Source: Janthinobacterium sp. 64 (GTDB lineage: Bacteria > Pseudomonadota > Gammaproteobacteria > Burkholderiales > Burkholderiaceae_D). Taken from it: a DNA stretch of 64,000 nt. Below the pieces are notes generated by a model that was not told the origin of the DNA, did not search any database, and worked only from the letters and a program-made list of their open reading frames with translations. The stretch spans positions 186,001-250,000 of the forward strand of contig NZ_PHUG01000002.1 of assembly GCF_002813325.1 (NCBI RefSeq), read 5' to 3'. Below, piece after piece: positions 58,301 to 64,000 of the stretch; the stretch's first letter is position 1, and the number at the start of each line of letters is the position of its first letter. A program made the translations under genes and the position numbers.

Positions 58301-61300
58301 CAGCTATGACGCCAATGGACGCCTGTCGTCCAGCGTGCGCTACCTGGATGGCGGTGCAACAGAAAGTACGACCTTGTCCTATGACAGCGTTGGCAATGTG
58401 ATAGCTCAAACGCGTGCGGGTGTCGGCGCGGCCAGCCGCTACGACCTGCAAGGCCGTTTGATTGGCGCACTGGCGGGCAAGGGCAGTGCGGCGCTCGCAG
58501 CCTTGGGCAGTACTCCGTCCGCGGCCCAGGTCGACGCTGTCTGGCAGGCGTATGGCGTACGCTATACCTACGACAAGGCGGGGCTGCGTATTGCGCAGAC
58601 CGATGCCAACGGCAACCGGACGCTGTATCTGTATGACGCCGATGCGCGCCTGACGCATGCCGTCAATGCCTTGGGCGAAGTACGCGAAACGGTGTACAAC
58701 GTGCTGGGCGAAACGGTGGCCAGCGTTGCCTACGGCACGCGCCTCGATGCTGGCACCTTGGCAAGTCTGCAGGGCGGGATGGCAACACCCGGCTTTAAGA
58801 ATGCGGTGCTGGCGATCGCCAATCCCGCCAAGGACAGCCGCACTTCGTATAGTTACCTTGCCAGCGGCGCGCTGGCCTCTTCAATCGATGCGCTGGACAA
58901 GGTCACGACGTATGGCGTCAATACCTTTGGCGAACAGGTCAGCCGCCTGACGCCGATCGCCGCCGGCGTGGCGTTGCTGATCGAGACCAGTTACGACCGG
59001 CGTGGCCAGGTCACTGGAGAAGTACGCGACCGCGCCGGTGTGAACCAGACCAGCGTGTCGCGCTACGACGCGTTTGGCCGCCTGGCGGCGAGCGTGGACG
59101 CGAATCAGGTGACGCACGGCTATGACTACGACCGCAACGGCCATCTGGTCATGGCGCGCGATGGCCTGCAGCAAGCGGCACTGACCAGCTACGATGCCTA
59201 TGGCAATGTGCTGACGCAGACGGACCGGCTGGGGCAGGTGACGCGCTACAGCTATACGGCTTTCAACCGGAGCGTGACGGTGACCACGCCCGAAGGCCTG
59301 GTAACGGTGAGCAGCTTGGATGCGCAGGGCCGCAAGATTGCGCTGCGTGACGCGCAGGGGGTAACGAGCACCTATCACTATGACCTGGACGGCAACCTGG
59401 ATGCCTCCAAGGCCGCCGAGGGCAGCCTGAATCTTAATAGCACGAATAGCTATGATGCCGCTGGCCGCCTGACGGAAAGTGTGGATGCGGGTGGACGCAA
59501 AGTGCGCTATGAGTACGACGCGGCCAATCGTCTCCTGACGCGCCGTGTCGATCCGGACGGTTTGAACCTCCGTACCAGCTACCAGTACGATGCCAAGGGC
59601 CAGCAGATCCAGATCACCGATCCTGCAGGCGCCGTGACGCAGACCGAGTTTGACCTGAACGGCAAAGTGTTCAAGCAAATTGCTGATCCACAGGGCTTGC
59701 GCCTGACGACGCAATATGCATACGACGACGCCGGGCGCGTCCTGACGGTAACCAGTCCTGCGGGCCTGGTCACCAGCTATGTATACGACAAGCTGGGCCG
59801 GCGCACGGAGCAGCATGTCGATCCGGCCGGCCTGAACCTGAGCACGCTGACGGGCTACGATGCCAAGGGCAACGTCGTGTCGGTGAAAGATCCGAACCGC
59901 AATGTCACGCGCTACCTGTACGACGCCAATGACCGCTTGGTCCTGGTGGTCGATGCCAAGGGCGGCGTCACGCAGACGCTGTACGACAAAAATGGCAATG
60001 TAGTGCAGAGCATCGGCTATGCCAAGCCAGTTGCTGGGCTGACGGGCAAGGAGACGGCGCAGCAGATCCTGTCATTGTTGGTGCGCGACACGGCGCACGA
60101 CCTGAGCCAGGTCAAGCGCTACGACAAGGATGGCCGCCTGAGCTGGAGCGTGGACGGCAGCGGCGCAGTAGTACGTACCGAACACGATGGCAAGACGGTC
60201 AAGCGCACGGCGTACGCCAACCGCCTCGACGCGGCAGCCCTGGCAGCGCTGGCGGGCGGCGCCACGCCGGCGCCAACCGTAGCAGCAGGGCGCGACGTGG
60301 TGACGCAGCAGCTGTTCGATGCCGCCGGCCGCCTGGTCTACAGCATTGATGGCGTCGGTGCGGTGCAAGAGTTGCGTTATGATGGCAGCGGCAACGCCAT
60401 CGTGCGTATCGCGTATGCCGCAGCGATCAACATCACGCAGCCGCTGACGCTGGCCAGCGTGGCCCAGCAACTGGCGACGATTGCACAGCCGGCGCGCGAT
60501 GCGCGCCTGGTCAGCAATTATGACGGAGCCGGCCGCTTGACTTATAGCGCTGATGCGCAAGGGGCGGTGACGCAGTATGGCTACGACAAGGCTGGCCATC
60601 TGACGCGCCAGATCGCGTATGCGACGGCGCTGCCCGTGCCCGTGGGGAACAATGCTGTGTTGTCGAGCGTGGCGCAGAGCACAGCGGACCGCATCAGCAG
60701 TTTTACGTATGATGCGCTGGGCCGCCAGGTGTATGCGGTCGACGCCATGGGTGGCGTGACGCGGCGCATGTATGACAATGCGGGCAATGTGGTGCGCAGC
60801 ACCGCGTATGCGGCGCAGCTTCCGGCGCTGCTTGACCGCAACAGCGTGCCCGACACGGCGCGCATCCTGGCCTTGCTGCCGCTCGATACGCAGCCAGCGA
60901 GTCACGTCAACCGCGTGTTCGACAGCGCCAACCGGCTGCTGTACAGCGTCGATGCGCTGGGCTATGTCACGCAGAATACCTATGACGCGAATGGCCATGT
61001 GACCCGGGTGGCCCGCTATGCCAACACCGTGGCCGTGCCAGCGGCCAGCGGCAGTGCCATGAAAGAGGCGGCAGTGCAGGGGGCATTGCGCCTGGACGCA
61101 GCCAGGGATGTGGCCGAAAGTCGCATATACGACGCCGCAGGACGTTTGCAGGAGCAGACTCGTGCTGCAGGCAGTGCGGCCGCCGGTACCATCCAGTATG
61201 CCTACGATGCCCTTGGGAATATCACCAGCATCACCAACGAACGCGGCTATGTGACGCGGCAGGAGTTTGACCAGGCCGGCCGCAAGACGCTGACCTCGGT

Positions 61301-64000
61301 GCCGCTCGATGGTACCGATTCGGCTGTGACACGAACCAGCTATGACGCCTTTGGCAATGCCGTCAAGGTGACCGATCCGAAAGGCAATGCCGGGTATTTC
61401 TATTACGACCAGCAAAACCGGCTGGTGTTGCAAGTCAATCCGCTCGGCTATGCAGTGGGCACCAGCTATACCTTGTCGGGCAAGCCGGTGACGGTGACGG
61501 AGTATAAAACGGCGTTGACGGGGACATGGTCGGCAGACGCGCGGCCCACGGTCATCGCCTCGGCGGGCGATGCCATTACCCGCCTGGAATACGACCGCAA
61601 TGACCGGCTGCTGGCCTCCATCGATGCGGAAGGCGCTGTCGAACGTTTCGACTACGATGCCCTGGGTAACCGCAGCAGCTATCAGAACAAGCTGCGCGGC
61701 ATGACGCGCTACACCTATGACGGCCGCGGCGCGCTGCTGACGGAAACGCTGCCGGTCAATGCGCCCGATGCCAGCGGCGCGCTGAAGCCGGTCATCAACA
61801 GCTATACCTATGATGCCTTCGGCAACCGCCGTACTTCTATCGAAGCACAGGGGTTGGCCTCGCAGCGCAGCACCACGTACGGCTATGACCTGGCCGGGCG
61901 CCTGGTCAGCCAGCGCGGCGACGAGATCACACTGCACGATAGTAGTGGTGCGACGCGCCGTGCCGCACCGCAGCAGACATGGACTTACGACCAGCGCGGC
62001 AACAAGACCTCGTACACGGATGGCAATGACAAGGTGACGCGCTGGTACTACGACGCGGCCGACCGCAAGCAGATGGAACTGAGTGCGGCCGGTACCCTGT
62101 CGCAATGGCGTTATGACGCCGCTGGCAACATGGTGTCGGCATTGGTGTACAACACGCCGGTCAGCGCGCCTGCCGGCAATGGTGCACCGCAGCCGGTCAA
62201 CCCGGCAGAGCGCCGCCAAACCTACTACGACTACGATCAGGCCAACCGCATGGTCGGCACGCGAGTAGGTAATAGCGACAAGCAGAAGGAGCTCAATGGC
62301 GATCCGGTTTTCAGCGTCCCCATGGCCGAACGTAATGAGCAGGGAAGCTTTGATTTCAAAAATGTCGCGATTGAGACCAAGCGCACCTACGATGCGCTGG
62401 GAAATGTGGTGTCCGAGAAGGATGGCCGCGGCACGGTGACCTGGTCGTACTACAACACGGCTGGTGCGAAGATTGCGCAAGTTGACGGAAAAAATTACCT
62501 GACCGTATGGACCCGCGATGCGGCCGGCAATATCCTGCAGGAGTACCGCTACGCCAAGCAGGTCAGCCTGGTGGTGAATGCGGCAAGCAGCGTCGAGGAG
62601 CTGAAGGCCAGCAGCGGCACCCGTGTCGATGACCGCATCACGGTGTCGACATATGACCGCATGAACCGAGCCAAGTCGCAGAGCACGCTTAATCAGGAAG
62701 TGTTCAGCCTGGATACGAAGGGAGTGCTGAGCAGCCAGACCCGGGCAACAGCAGTGGCCTACGATTATGATGGCCTGGGCAATATCATCAAGAGAACCGA
62801 GGCGAACGGCGATGTTACCGATACCCTCTACGATGCGCTGGGCCGCCAGACCCGGGTCGAAGGTGCCGGTTTTACCGATTTCCAGCAGGCATGGGTGCGC
62901 CCGACCACCGACACGGTGTATGACGGCGTCGGCCACGTCATCACCTCGACGGCGCTGGGCAAGACGCACAGCGAAGACCGCATTACGCGCTTTATCTATG
63001 ACGCGGCCGGGATATTGACGGGCAAATCGACGGATGGCATTGCCGGTGGCTATGCCTACGGCCACGATGCGGCCGGCAACGTGACGCAAGTGCAGGTGAA
63101 CGGCCGGAAAGCCGATGGCAGTGCCAGCGTCAGCAGAACCCTGATCGGCTACGACGCGATGGGGCGCGAAACCAGACGTCAGACCGGATCGGTGGACCAG
63201 GCTGGTGGCTGGCTTGCGGGCGACAGCCGCGAGGTGCGCTATAACGCCTTTGGCGACATCGTGTTCAAGGGTGTCAATGGTGGTACGGCGGAGTTTGCCG
63301 AGTACGACATCATGGGGCGGCGCTGGAAGACGAATGCGGGCGACGGTTCGACCAAGGTCTACCAGTATGACCAGAACGGTAATGCGACCGTCCTGATCCA
63401 GTCATCCGGCGCGAATTTGCGCCCGATGACGCTGGAGCAAATCCTGGCCATCAATGAAATACAGGATGTATCGAAGGATCCAGTGGTGCTGGCGGCCAAG
63501 GCGGCTGGCGGCATCAGTGTCACGCTCAGTACGTATGACAAGCGCAACCAGCTGACCGATACGTACCAGGCAACGATGCAAAGTGCGAGTAATTTCGTGA
63601 CTAACCAGCCGTTCCTGACGCAGGAGCTGGGTGTCAATTTTACGGCAGGGGGCTTGACTGTCGGGGCGACGAGGGAAAGCGGCGGCAATGTAACGAGTAT
63701 GCCGACGGTGACCGGCAGTATCGGTTATGCGGCGCCAGGTACTGTGTATTTCGGCATTGTCTGGCTGGCCGAGGACCCTAAGTCACCGATATATGATCAA
63801 TATGAAGGCACAGAACTTTCGCAGATTAGCATTCCATTTGGATTGATCAATGGCCCCGGCAAGATTCATGTGAGAATCGATGGTGTTGAGGTGCGCGAAG
63901 GGCCTTTTGATGCGGGCTTGGAGGATATTACGTGGTACATGAGGCTGCCGACACGGACAACATCGACACATAATTTCCGGCTCGATCTGTTGCAGGAATC
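49329..64000 (+). CDS. Giant RHS/YD-repeat protein (C-terminus beyond window)
   Basis: Open from ATG 49329 (AGGGG 6 bases upstream) to the window edge: 4,890 codons without a stop. No Sec signal peptide; the start MVAIVSGNTLGLLGG is typical of large Burkholderiales RHS proteins. A DUF6531-like N-terminal part (YLNVSNGNIVMQQRDDFIAS) is followed by well over a hundred YD repeats (pattern YDAAGRL or YDALGNV), expected to form a hollow beta-barrel shell. From about codon 4700 the sequence leaves YD repeats for a beta-rich region (LSQISIPFGLINGPGKIHVR). Whether a toxin tip follows is not visible, and no immunity gene can be seen. It probably acts at the surface or in contact-dependent competition. 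Confidence 0.92.
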   Translation, partial: MVAIVSGNTLGLLGGSSATLGQQGAFGAAGIGKSQENGYLNVSNGNIVMQQRDDFIASRGIDLSLTRTYNAQGALGQHWKFGLNREVGAVTGVVNGAGSTVVRIAGDGSEALYRYDEARGVYVSTDGPGAYHTLAYDAAGQRWTWSAGDGQVREVYDAAQHGRIISSADENNHQLSYFYDANSGLLSRVLTASGDTSWFEYSNGDLAQVRDVLASGVVLTRVRYGYDAQHRLTSVTTDLTPDDNSIADGKVAVIRYVYDGTSERIVSVMQADGTALSFTYQQYGGEWRVASVTDGLGRRTQLAYDLAANTTRVTDALGAVSVYAYDSRGQLTGVTTPAGQQSTYAYDAQGNLIRSVDARGNAVEMQYDANGNQILQRDALGNTITRTYDPVCKLLLTETTYQIADPDGAGPGQPGRPQTTRYVYDAAGHLRFQISPQGRVTEHRYDGPGARLTSVQYTVDSYDIRSLAPTSAPDEATMSAWEAAIRDKSTTTRTDYEYDVRGLLARTRSFATVSIAGAGVPFKAFILRYVYDQAGRLLQQIDKSNNVTNFAYDGLGRLLTTTDPLGNVILHSYDDAGGRMSIRLANGLTTTSVYNKAGELTDVIQTGLAGEELGRTSYAYDADGRLRMTTGPTGLRSYVLYDEAGRKAADIAADGALTQYQYDANNQLIRTLRYAQVVNGASMARLVAADGSPLAATLAQADVLPPVSAQDQNEWRLYDAASRLLKTVSATGAVSDFVYDGASRLVQTIARANTLDVAAFAAQPSLQNADVAAAAGDRSVWREYDDDGLLRFEVDADRYMREYGYDSAGRLMTIRKYTAPLSTLQAGVALSAMIPEANSQDPWTTFKYDGRGALLWSFDGDVSVVNNYDPLGRLKDTTRSQRDRTGAGWLQRDQFYYDAAGRVQSITRSMDGVADETTYTFDLAGNKVRESSANSTLYYRYDLQGRLIGALSAQGGTMLTALGTNLPVSQIELVWRAYGIRYEYDGAGTLIRETPPMTDGVNVIDGGRILHDEFGREIVLADAQGNLTLTSYDSVGAKKTWKQINGKISTAEYDARGLLITETLSETGQDASGALRPVMNRYSYDASGKLVQKIHAAGLLMQESIDYVYDQVGKLEQRIVVSNGMRMVFDGLDRITSQTEAQGKVILTTYHVDGGKTVSSSLNGVTTIAEYDAFGRLVVRTKEPSGKTNITTYEPDGSYTTTVKTADGLTTITEYDANDRVTRRTLPTSGLDAAGVMRPIVSRYFYDDAGRVVKAIESEGLVTQSNIEYEYDQAGKKETRTTNGLITVFQFDAHGMLTRMTRPETGPDATGKLLPLVNTYTYDAAGRVTQEIAALGLVAETINDYEYDQAGKIVRRTYTSNGIQVVRDGQDRELSLTDAQGNVKLTTYHADGGKTVSDTVSNRTTISEYDARSRLTSEILPKSGPDASGILRPVVNRYSYNAAGQVTQKVLSEGLVAQESTDYVYDQAGKVQQRTVVSNGNRTMYDALDRVTSLTDAQGNVKLTTYHADGRKTVSDTVSNRTTISEYDARSRLTSEILPKIGPDASGVLRPVVNRYSYNAAGQVTQKVLSEGLVAQQRIDYEYDQAGKVQQRTVVSNGNRTMYDALDRVTSLTDAQGNITLTTYLADGGRTVSVQINGKTTLSEYDARGLLTRETLPTTGPDASGVLRPVVNRYSYNAAGQVTQKVLSEGLVAQQRTDYVYDQAGKVQQRTVVSNGNRTMYDALDRVTSLTDAQGNITLTTYLADGGRTVSVQVNGKTTLFEYDARGLLTRETLPTTGPDASGVLLPVVNRYSYNAAGQVTQNVLSEGLVAQQRTNYMYDQAGKVQLRMVFTSSTRTVYDALDRVTSLTDAQGNITLTTYLADGGRTVSVQINGKTTLSEYDARSLLTRETLPTTGPDASGVLRPVVNHYSYNAAGQVTQKVLSEGLVAQQRTDYVYDQAGKVQQRTVVSNGNRTMYDALDRVTSLTDAQGNVTLTSYEADGGTTVSRTVNGETTRYGYDQASRLIKLVTSSINERYVLGENNQRAFVIDAAGKVLRYIYDASGKVEQTIQYASAISVGDRPALQAVIAALKPAPALDIVTNFANGMPLPTIRDDRGWHMTLPLQRWGYDQNGNRTPYVDTSGNRSDSYLNLSNGNVVLRQRDDVIAARGIDLALGRAYNAQGGQARHWTFGVSQSVGRIVGVVNGAGSTVLRTAGDGSQAAYTYDSARSMYVSTDGAGAYRTLAYDAVAQRWTWTAGDGQIREVYDATQQGRIILSSDTSNNQLSYYYDAGSGQLSRVVTASGDTTWFDYSNGDLTQVRDVLASGAVLTRVRYGYDAQHRLTSVTTDLTPDDNSTVDGKVAVIRYAYDGTSERIAGVTQADGTALSFTYQQYGSEWRVTSVSDVLGRRTQLAYDLAANTTRVTDALGAVSVYAYDAQGQLIGVTTPAGQQSRYVYDAQGNLIRSVDARGNAVEMQYDANGNQILQRDALGNTITRTYDPMRNLLLTETTYQIADPDGAGPGQPGRPQTARYVYDAAGHLRFQISAAGRTIEYRYNAKGERIASVQYAAELFDNSALAPTVAPSEAAIAAMVVSYPNKSQTVRVDYEYDARGLLARTLSYGAVDAAGVGIAATQTVQRYVYDQAGQLLQNIDTAGTATSYTYDGLGRLLTATDPLGHVTLNSYDAAGGRMAVRLANGLTTTSVYNKAGELTDVIQTGLAGEELGRTSYAYDADGRLRMTTGPTGQRTYVLYDEAGRKVADITAGGTLTQYQYDANNQLIRTVRYAQAVSSANLARLVAADGTPLAATLAQAGVLPPVSAKDQGEWRLYDAAGRLVRTVGATGAVTEYVYDGVSKLVQTIARSTLLNIAAFAANPVVSNAVVAAAADDRITWRTYDADGLLRYEVDGERYMTEYRYDSAGRQVSTLRYANQVSATALANGSLAQATPAAHAQDIVTSTTYNGRGLVDARIDGEGYVTSYSYDAAARLAETRQGTRMVAGQLTQPGVQQRESFSYDANGRLSSSVRYLDGGATESTTLSYDSVGNVIAQTRAGVGAASRYDLQGRLIGALAGKGSAALAALGSTPSAAQVDAVWQAYGVRYTYDKAGLRIAQTDANGNRTLYLYDADARLTHAVNALGEVRETVYNVLGETVASVAYGTRLDAGTLASLQGGMATPGFKNAVLAIANPAKDSRTSYSYLASGALASSIDALDKVTTYGVNTFGEQVSRLTPIAAGVALLIETSYDRRGQVTGEVRDRAGVNQTSVSRYDAFGRLAASVDANQVTHGYDYDRNGHLVMARDGLQQAALTSYDAYGNVLTQTDRLGQVTRYSYTAFNRSVTVTTPEGLVTVSSLDAQGRKIALRDAQGVTSTYHYDLDGNLDASKAAEGSLNLNSTNSYDAAGRLTESVDAGGRKVRYEYDAANRLLTRRVDPDGLNLRTSYQYDAKGQQIQITDPAGAVTQTEFDLNGKVFKQIADPQGLRLTTQYAYDDAGRVLTVTSPAGLVTSYVYDKLGRRTEQHVDPAGLNLSTLTGYDAKGNVVSVKDPNRNVTRYLYDANDRLVLVVDAKGGVTQTLYDKNGNVVQSIGYAKPVAGLTGKETAQQILSLLVRDTAHDLSQVKRYDKDGRLSWSVDGSGAVVRTEHDGKTVKRTAYANRLDAAALAALAGGATPAPTVAAGRDVVTQQLFDAAGRLVYSIDGVGAVQELRYDGSGNAIVRIAYAAAINITQPLTLASVAQQLATIAQPARDARLVSNYDGAGRLTYSADAQGAVTQYGYDKAGHLTRQIAYATALPVPVGNNAVLSSVAQSTADRISSFTYDALGRQVYAVDAMGGVTRRMYDNAGNVVRSTAYAAQLPALLDRNSVPDTARILALLPLDTQPASHVNRVFDSANRLLYSVDALGYVTQNTYDANGHVTRVARYANTVAVPAASGSAMKEAAVQGALRLDAARDVAESRIYDAAGRLQEQTRAAGSAAAGTIQYAYDALGNITSITNERGYVTRQEFDQAGRKTLTSVPLDGTDSAVTRTSYDAFGNAVKVTDPKGNAGYFYYDQQNRLVLQVNPLGYAVGTSYTLSGKPVTVTEYKTALTGTWSADARPTVIASAGDAITRLEYDRNDRLLASIDAEGAVERFDYDALGNRSSYQNKLRGMTRYTYDGRGALLTETLPVNAPDASGALKPVINSYTYDAFGNRRTSIEAQGLASQRSTTYGYDLAGRLVSQRGDEITLHDSSGATRRAAPQQTWTYDQRGNKTSYTDGNDKVTRWYYDAADRKQMELSAAGTLSQWRYDAAGNMVSALVYNTPVSAPAGNGAPQPVNPAERRQTYYDYDQANRMVGTRVGNSDKQKELNGDPVFSVPMAERNEQGSFDFKNVAIETKRTYDALGNVVSEKDGRGTVTWSYYNTAGAKIAQVDGKNYLTVWTRDAAGNILQEYRYAKQVSLVVNAASSVEELKASSGTRVDDRITVSTYDRMNRAKSQSTLNQEVFSLDTKGVLSSQTRATAVAYDYDGLGNIIKRTEANGDVTDTLYDALGRQTRVEGAGFTDFQQAWVRPTTDTVYDGVGHVITSTALGKTHSEDRITRFIYDAAGILTGKSTDGIAGGYAYGHDAAGNVTQVQVNGRKADGSASVSRTLIGYDAMGRETRRQTGSVDQAGGWLAGDSREVRYNAFGDIVFKGVNGGTAEFAEYDIMGRRWKTNAGDGSTKVYQYDQNGNATVLIQSSGANLRPMTLEQILAINEIQDVSKDPVVLAAKAAGGISVTLSTYDKRNQLTDTYQATMQSASNFVTNQPFLTQELGVNFTAGGLTVGATRESGGNVTSMPTVTGSIGYAAPGTVYFGIVWLAEDPKSPIYDQYEGTELSQISIPFGLINGPGKIHVRIDGVEVREGPFDAGLEDITWYMRLPTRTTSTHNFRLDLLQE
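49440..57000 (+). repeat. 6.27-kb spaced duplication of the RHS N-terminal module
   Basis: The module starting GYLNVSNGNIVMQQRDD at 49440 recurs as SYLNLSNGNVVLRQRDD at 55710, in frame and exactly 6,270 bp downstream, and stays alignable for over 1.2 kb (for example YGYDAQHRLTSVTTDLTPDD in both). The giant therefore looks like two complete RHS cores joined end to end. Confidence 0.9.
53470..55250 (+). repeat. 354-bp tandem repeats inside the RHS gene
   Basis: Five near-identical in-frame units of 354 bp (118 codons) begin with GPDASGVLRPVVN-type segments near 53599, 53953, 54307, 54661 and 55015. Copies differ at few sites, and some blocks (TTISEYDARSRL versus TTLSEYDARGLL) are shuffled between neighbours, which suggests gene conversion. 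More diverged units precede them from about 52.5 kb. Confidence 0.9.

Noticed and set aside
55434..63089. Long minus-strand frames (up to 1,005 residues, Ile/Val/Arg-rich)
   Set aside because: They are complementary to the RHS repeats, with composition dictated by YD-repeat codons. The plus-strand frame runs unbroken for 14.7 kb with clear YD motifs.

Overview
The window looks like part of a large, mosaic conjugative plasmid, or a chromosomally integrated plasmid-like element, of a betaproteobacterium. Oxalobacteraceae (Janthinobacterium, Massilia or Duganella type) is the best guess. The reasons are the moderately high GC content, a PEP-CTERM protein, a giant YD/RHS protein beginning MVAIVSGN, a MobH-type relaxase, and a Rep_3-type replicon with ParA/ParB. 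The host is inferred from style and gene families, because no rRNA or housekeeping gene is present.

Layout. 1-6431 (minus): a very large autotransporter adhesin built from 525-bp DNA repeats, cut by the window edge. 7260-7990: a decayed phage portal gene. 8045-14542: a transfer and control block. DUF4400, the TraD coupling protein, a TraI/MobH relaxase, and FlhC-like and FlhD-like activators all lie on the minus strand. A CI-like repressor is divergent from them, so the arrangement resembles the SetR/SetCD switch of SXT-type elements. 14772-20304 (minus): accessory plasmid genes (DUF932, primase, small hypotheticals). Several have GC-rich hairpin leaders, and in three of them the Shine-Dalgarno sequence can be paired. 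20832-25047: a DUF1173 protein and two tyrosine-recombinase-like proteins with altered catalytic residues, divergently arranged. 25140-30832: the replicon, with a Rep_3 initiator, an AT-rich origin carrying about 17 copies of a 20-bp iteron, parA, parB, a parS-like palindrome and a terminator.

30833-36780 is a graveyard: an outlying inverted iteron pair, a decayed IscB with a candidate omega-RNA, two more copies of the parS-like element, a broken IS5-family transposase and an IS3-like scrap. 36785-39618 (minus) encodes a secreted alpha/beta hydrolase and a PEP-CTERM protein that appears fused to a second exported protein. 40030-43458 holds about 300-bp degenerate tandem repeats, a recombinase-type crossover site candidate, and a three-gene operon (42-aa peptide, coiled-coil protein, complete tyrosine recombinase) joined by ATGA overlaps. 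43758-48324 carries stability genes: KfrA-like, an inactive HAD-like protein and a hipBA toxin-antitoxin pair. 49329 to the end is one YD/RHS giant of at least 4,890 codons with an internal 6.27-kb duplication and 354-bp tandem repeats.

How it works together (inference). Rep and the iterons replicate the element and ParAB with parS segregates it. HipBA and KfrA stabilise it. TraI and TraD process and deliver DNA under FlhDC-like activation opposed by the CI-like repressor. The mating-pore genes are not in this window. The adhesin and the RHS giant are the large surface or secreted cargo.
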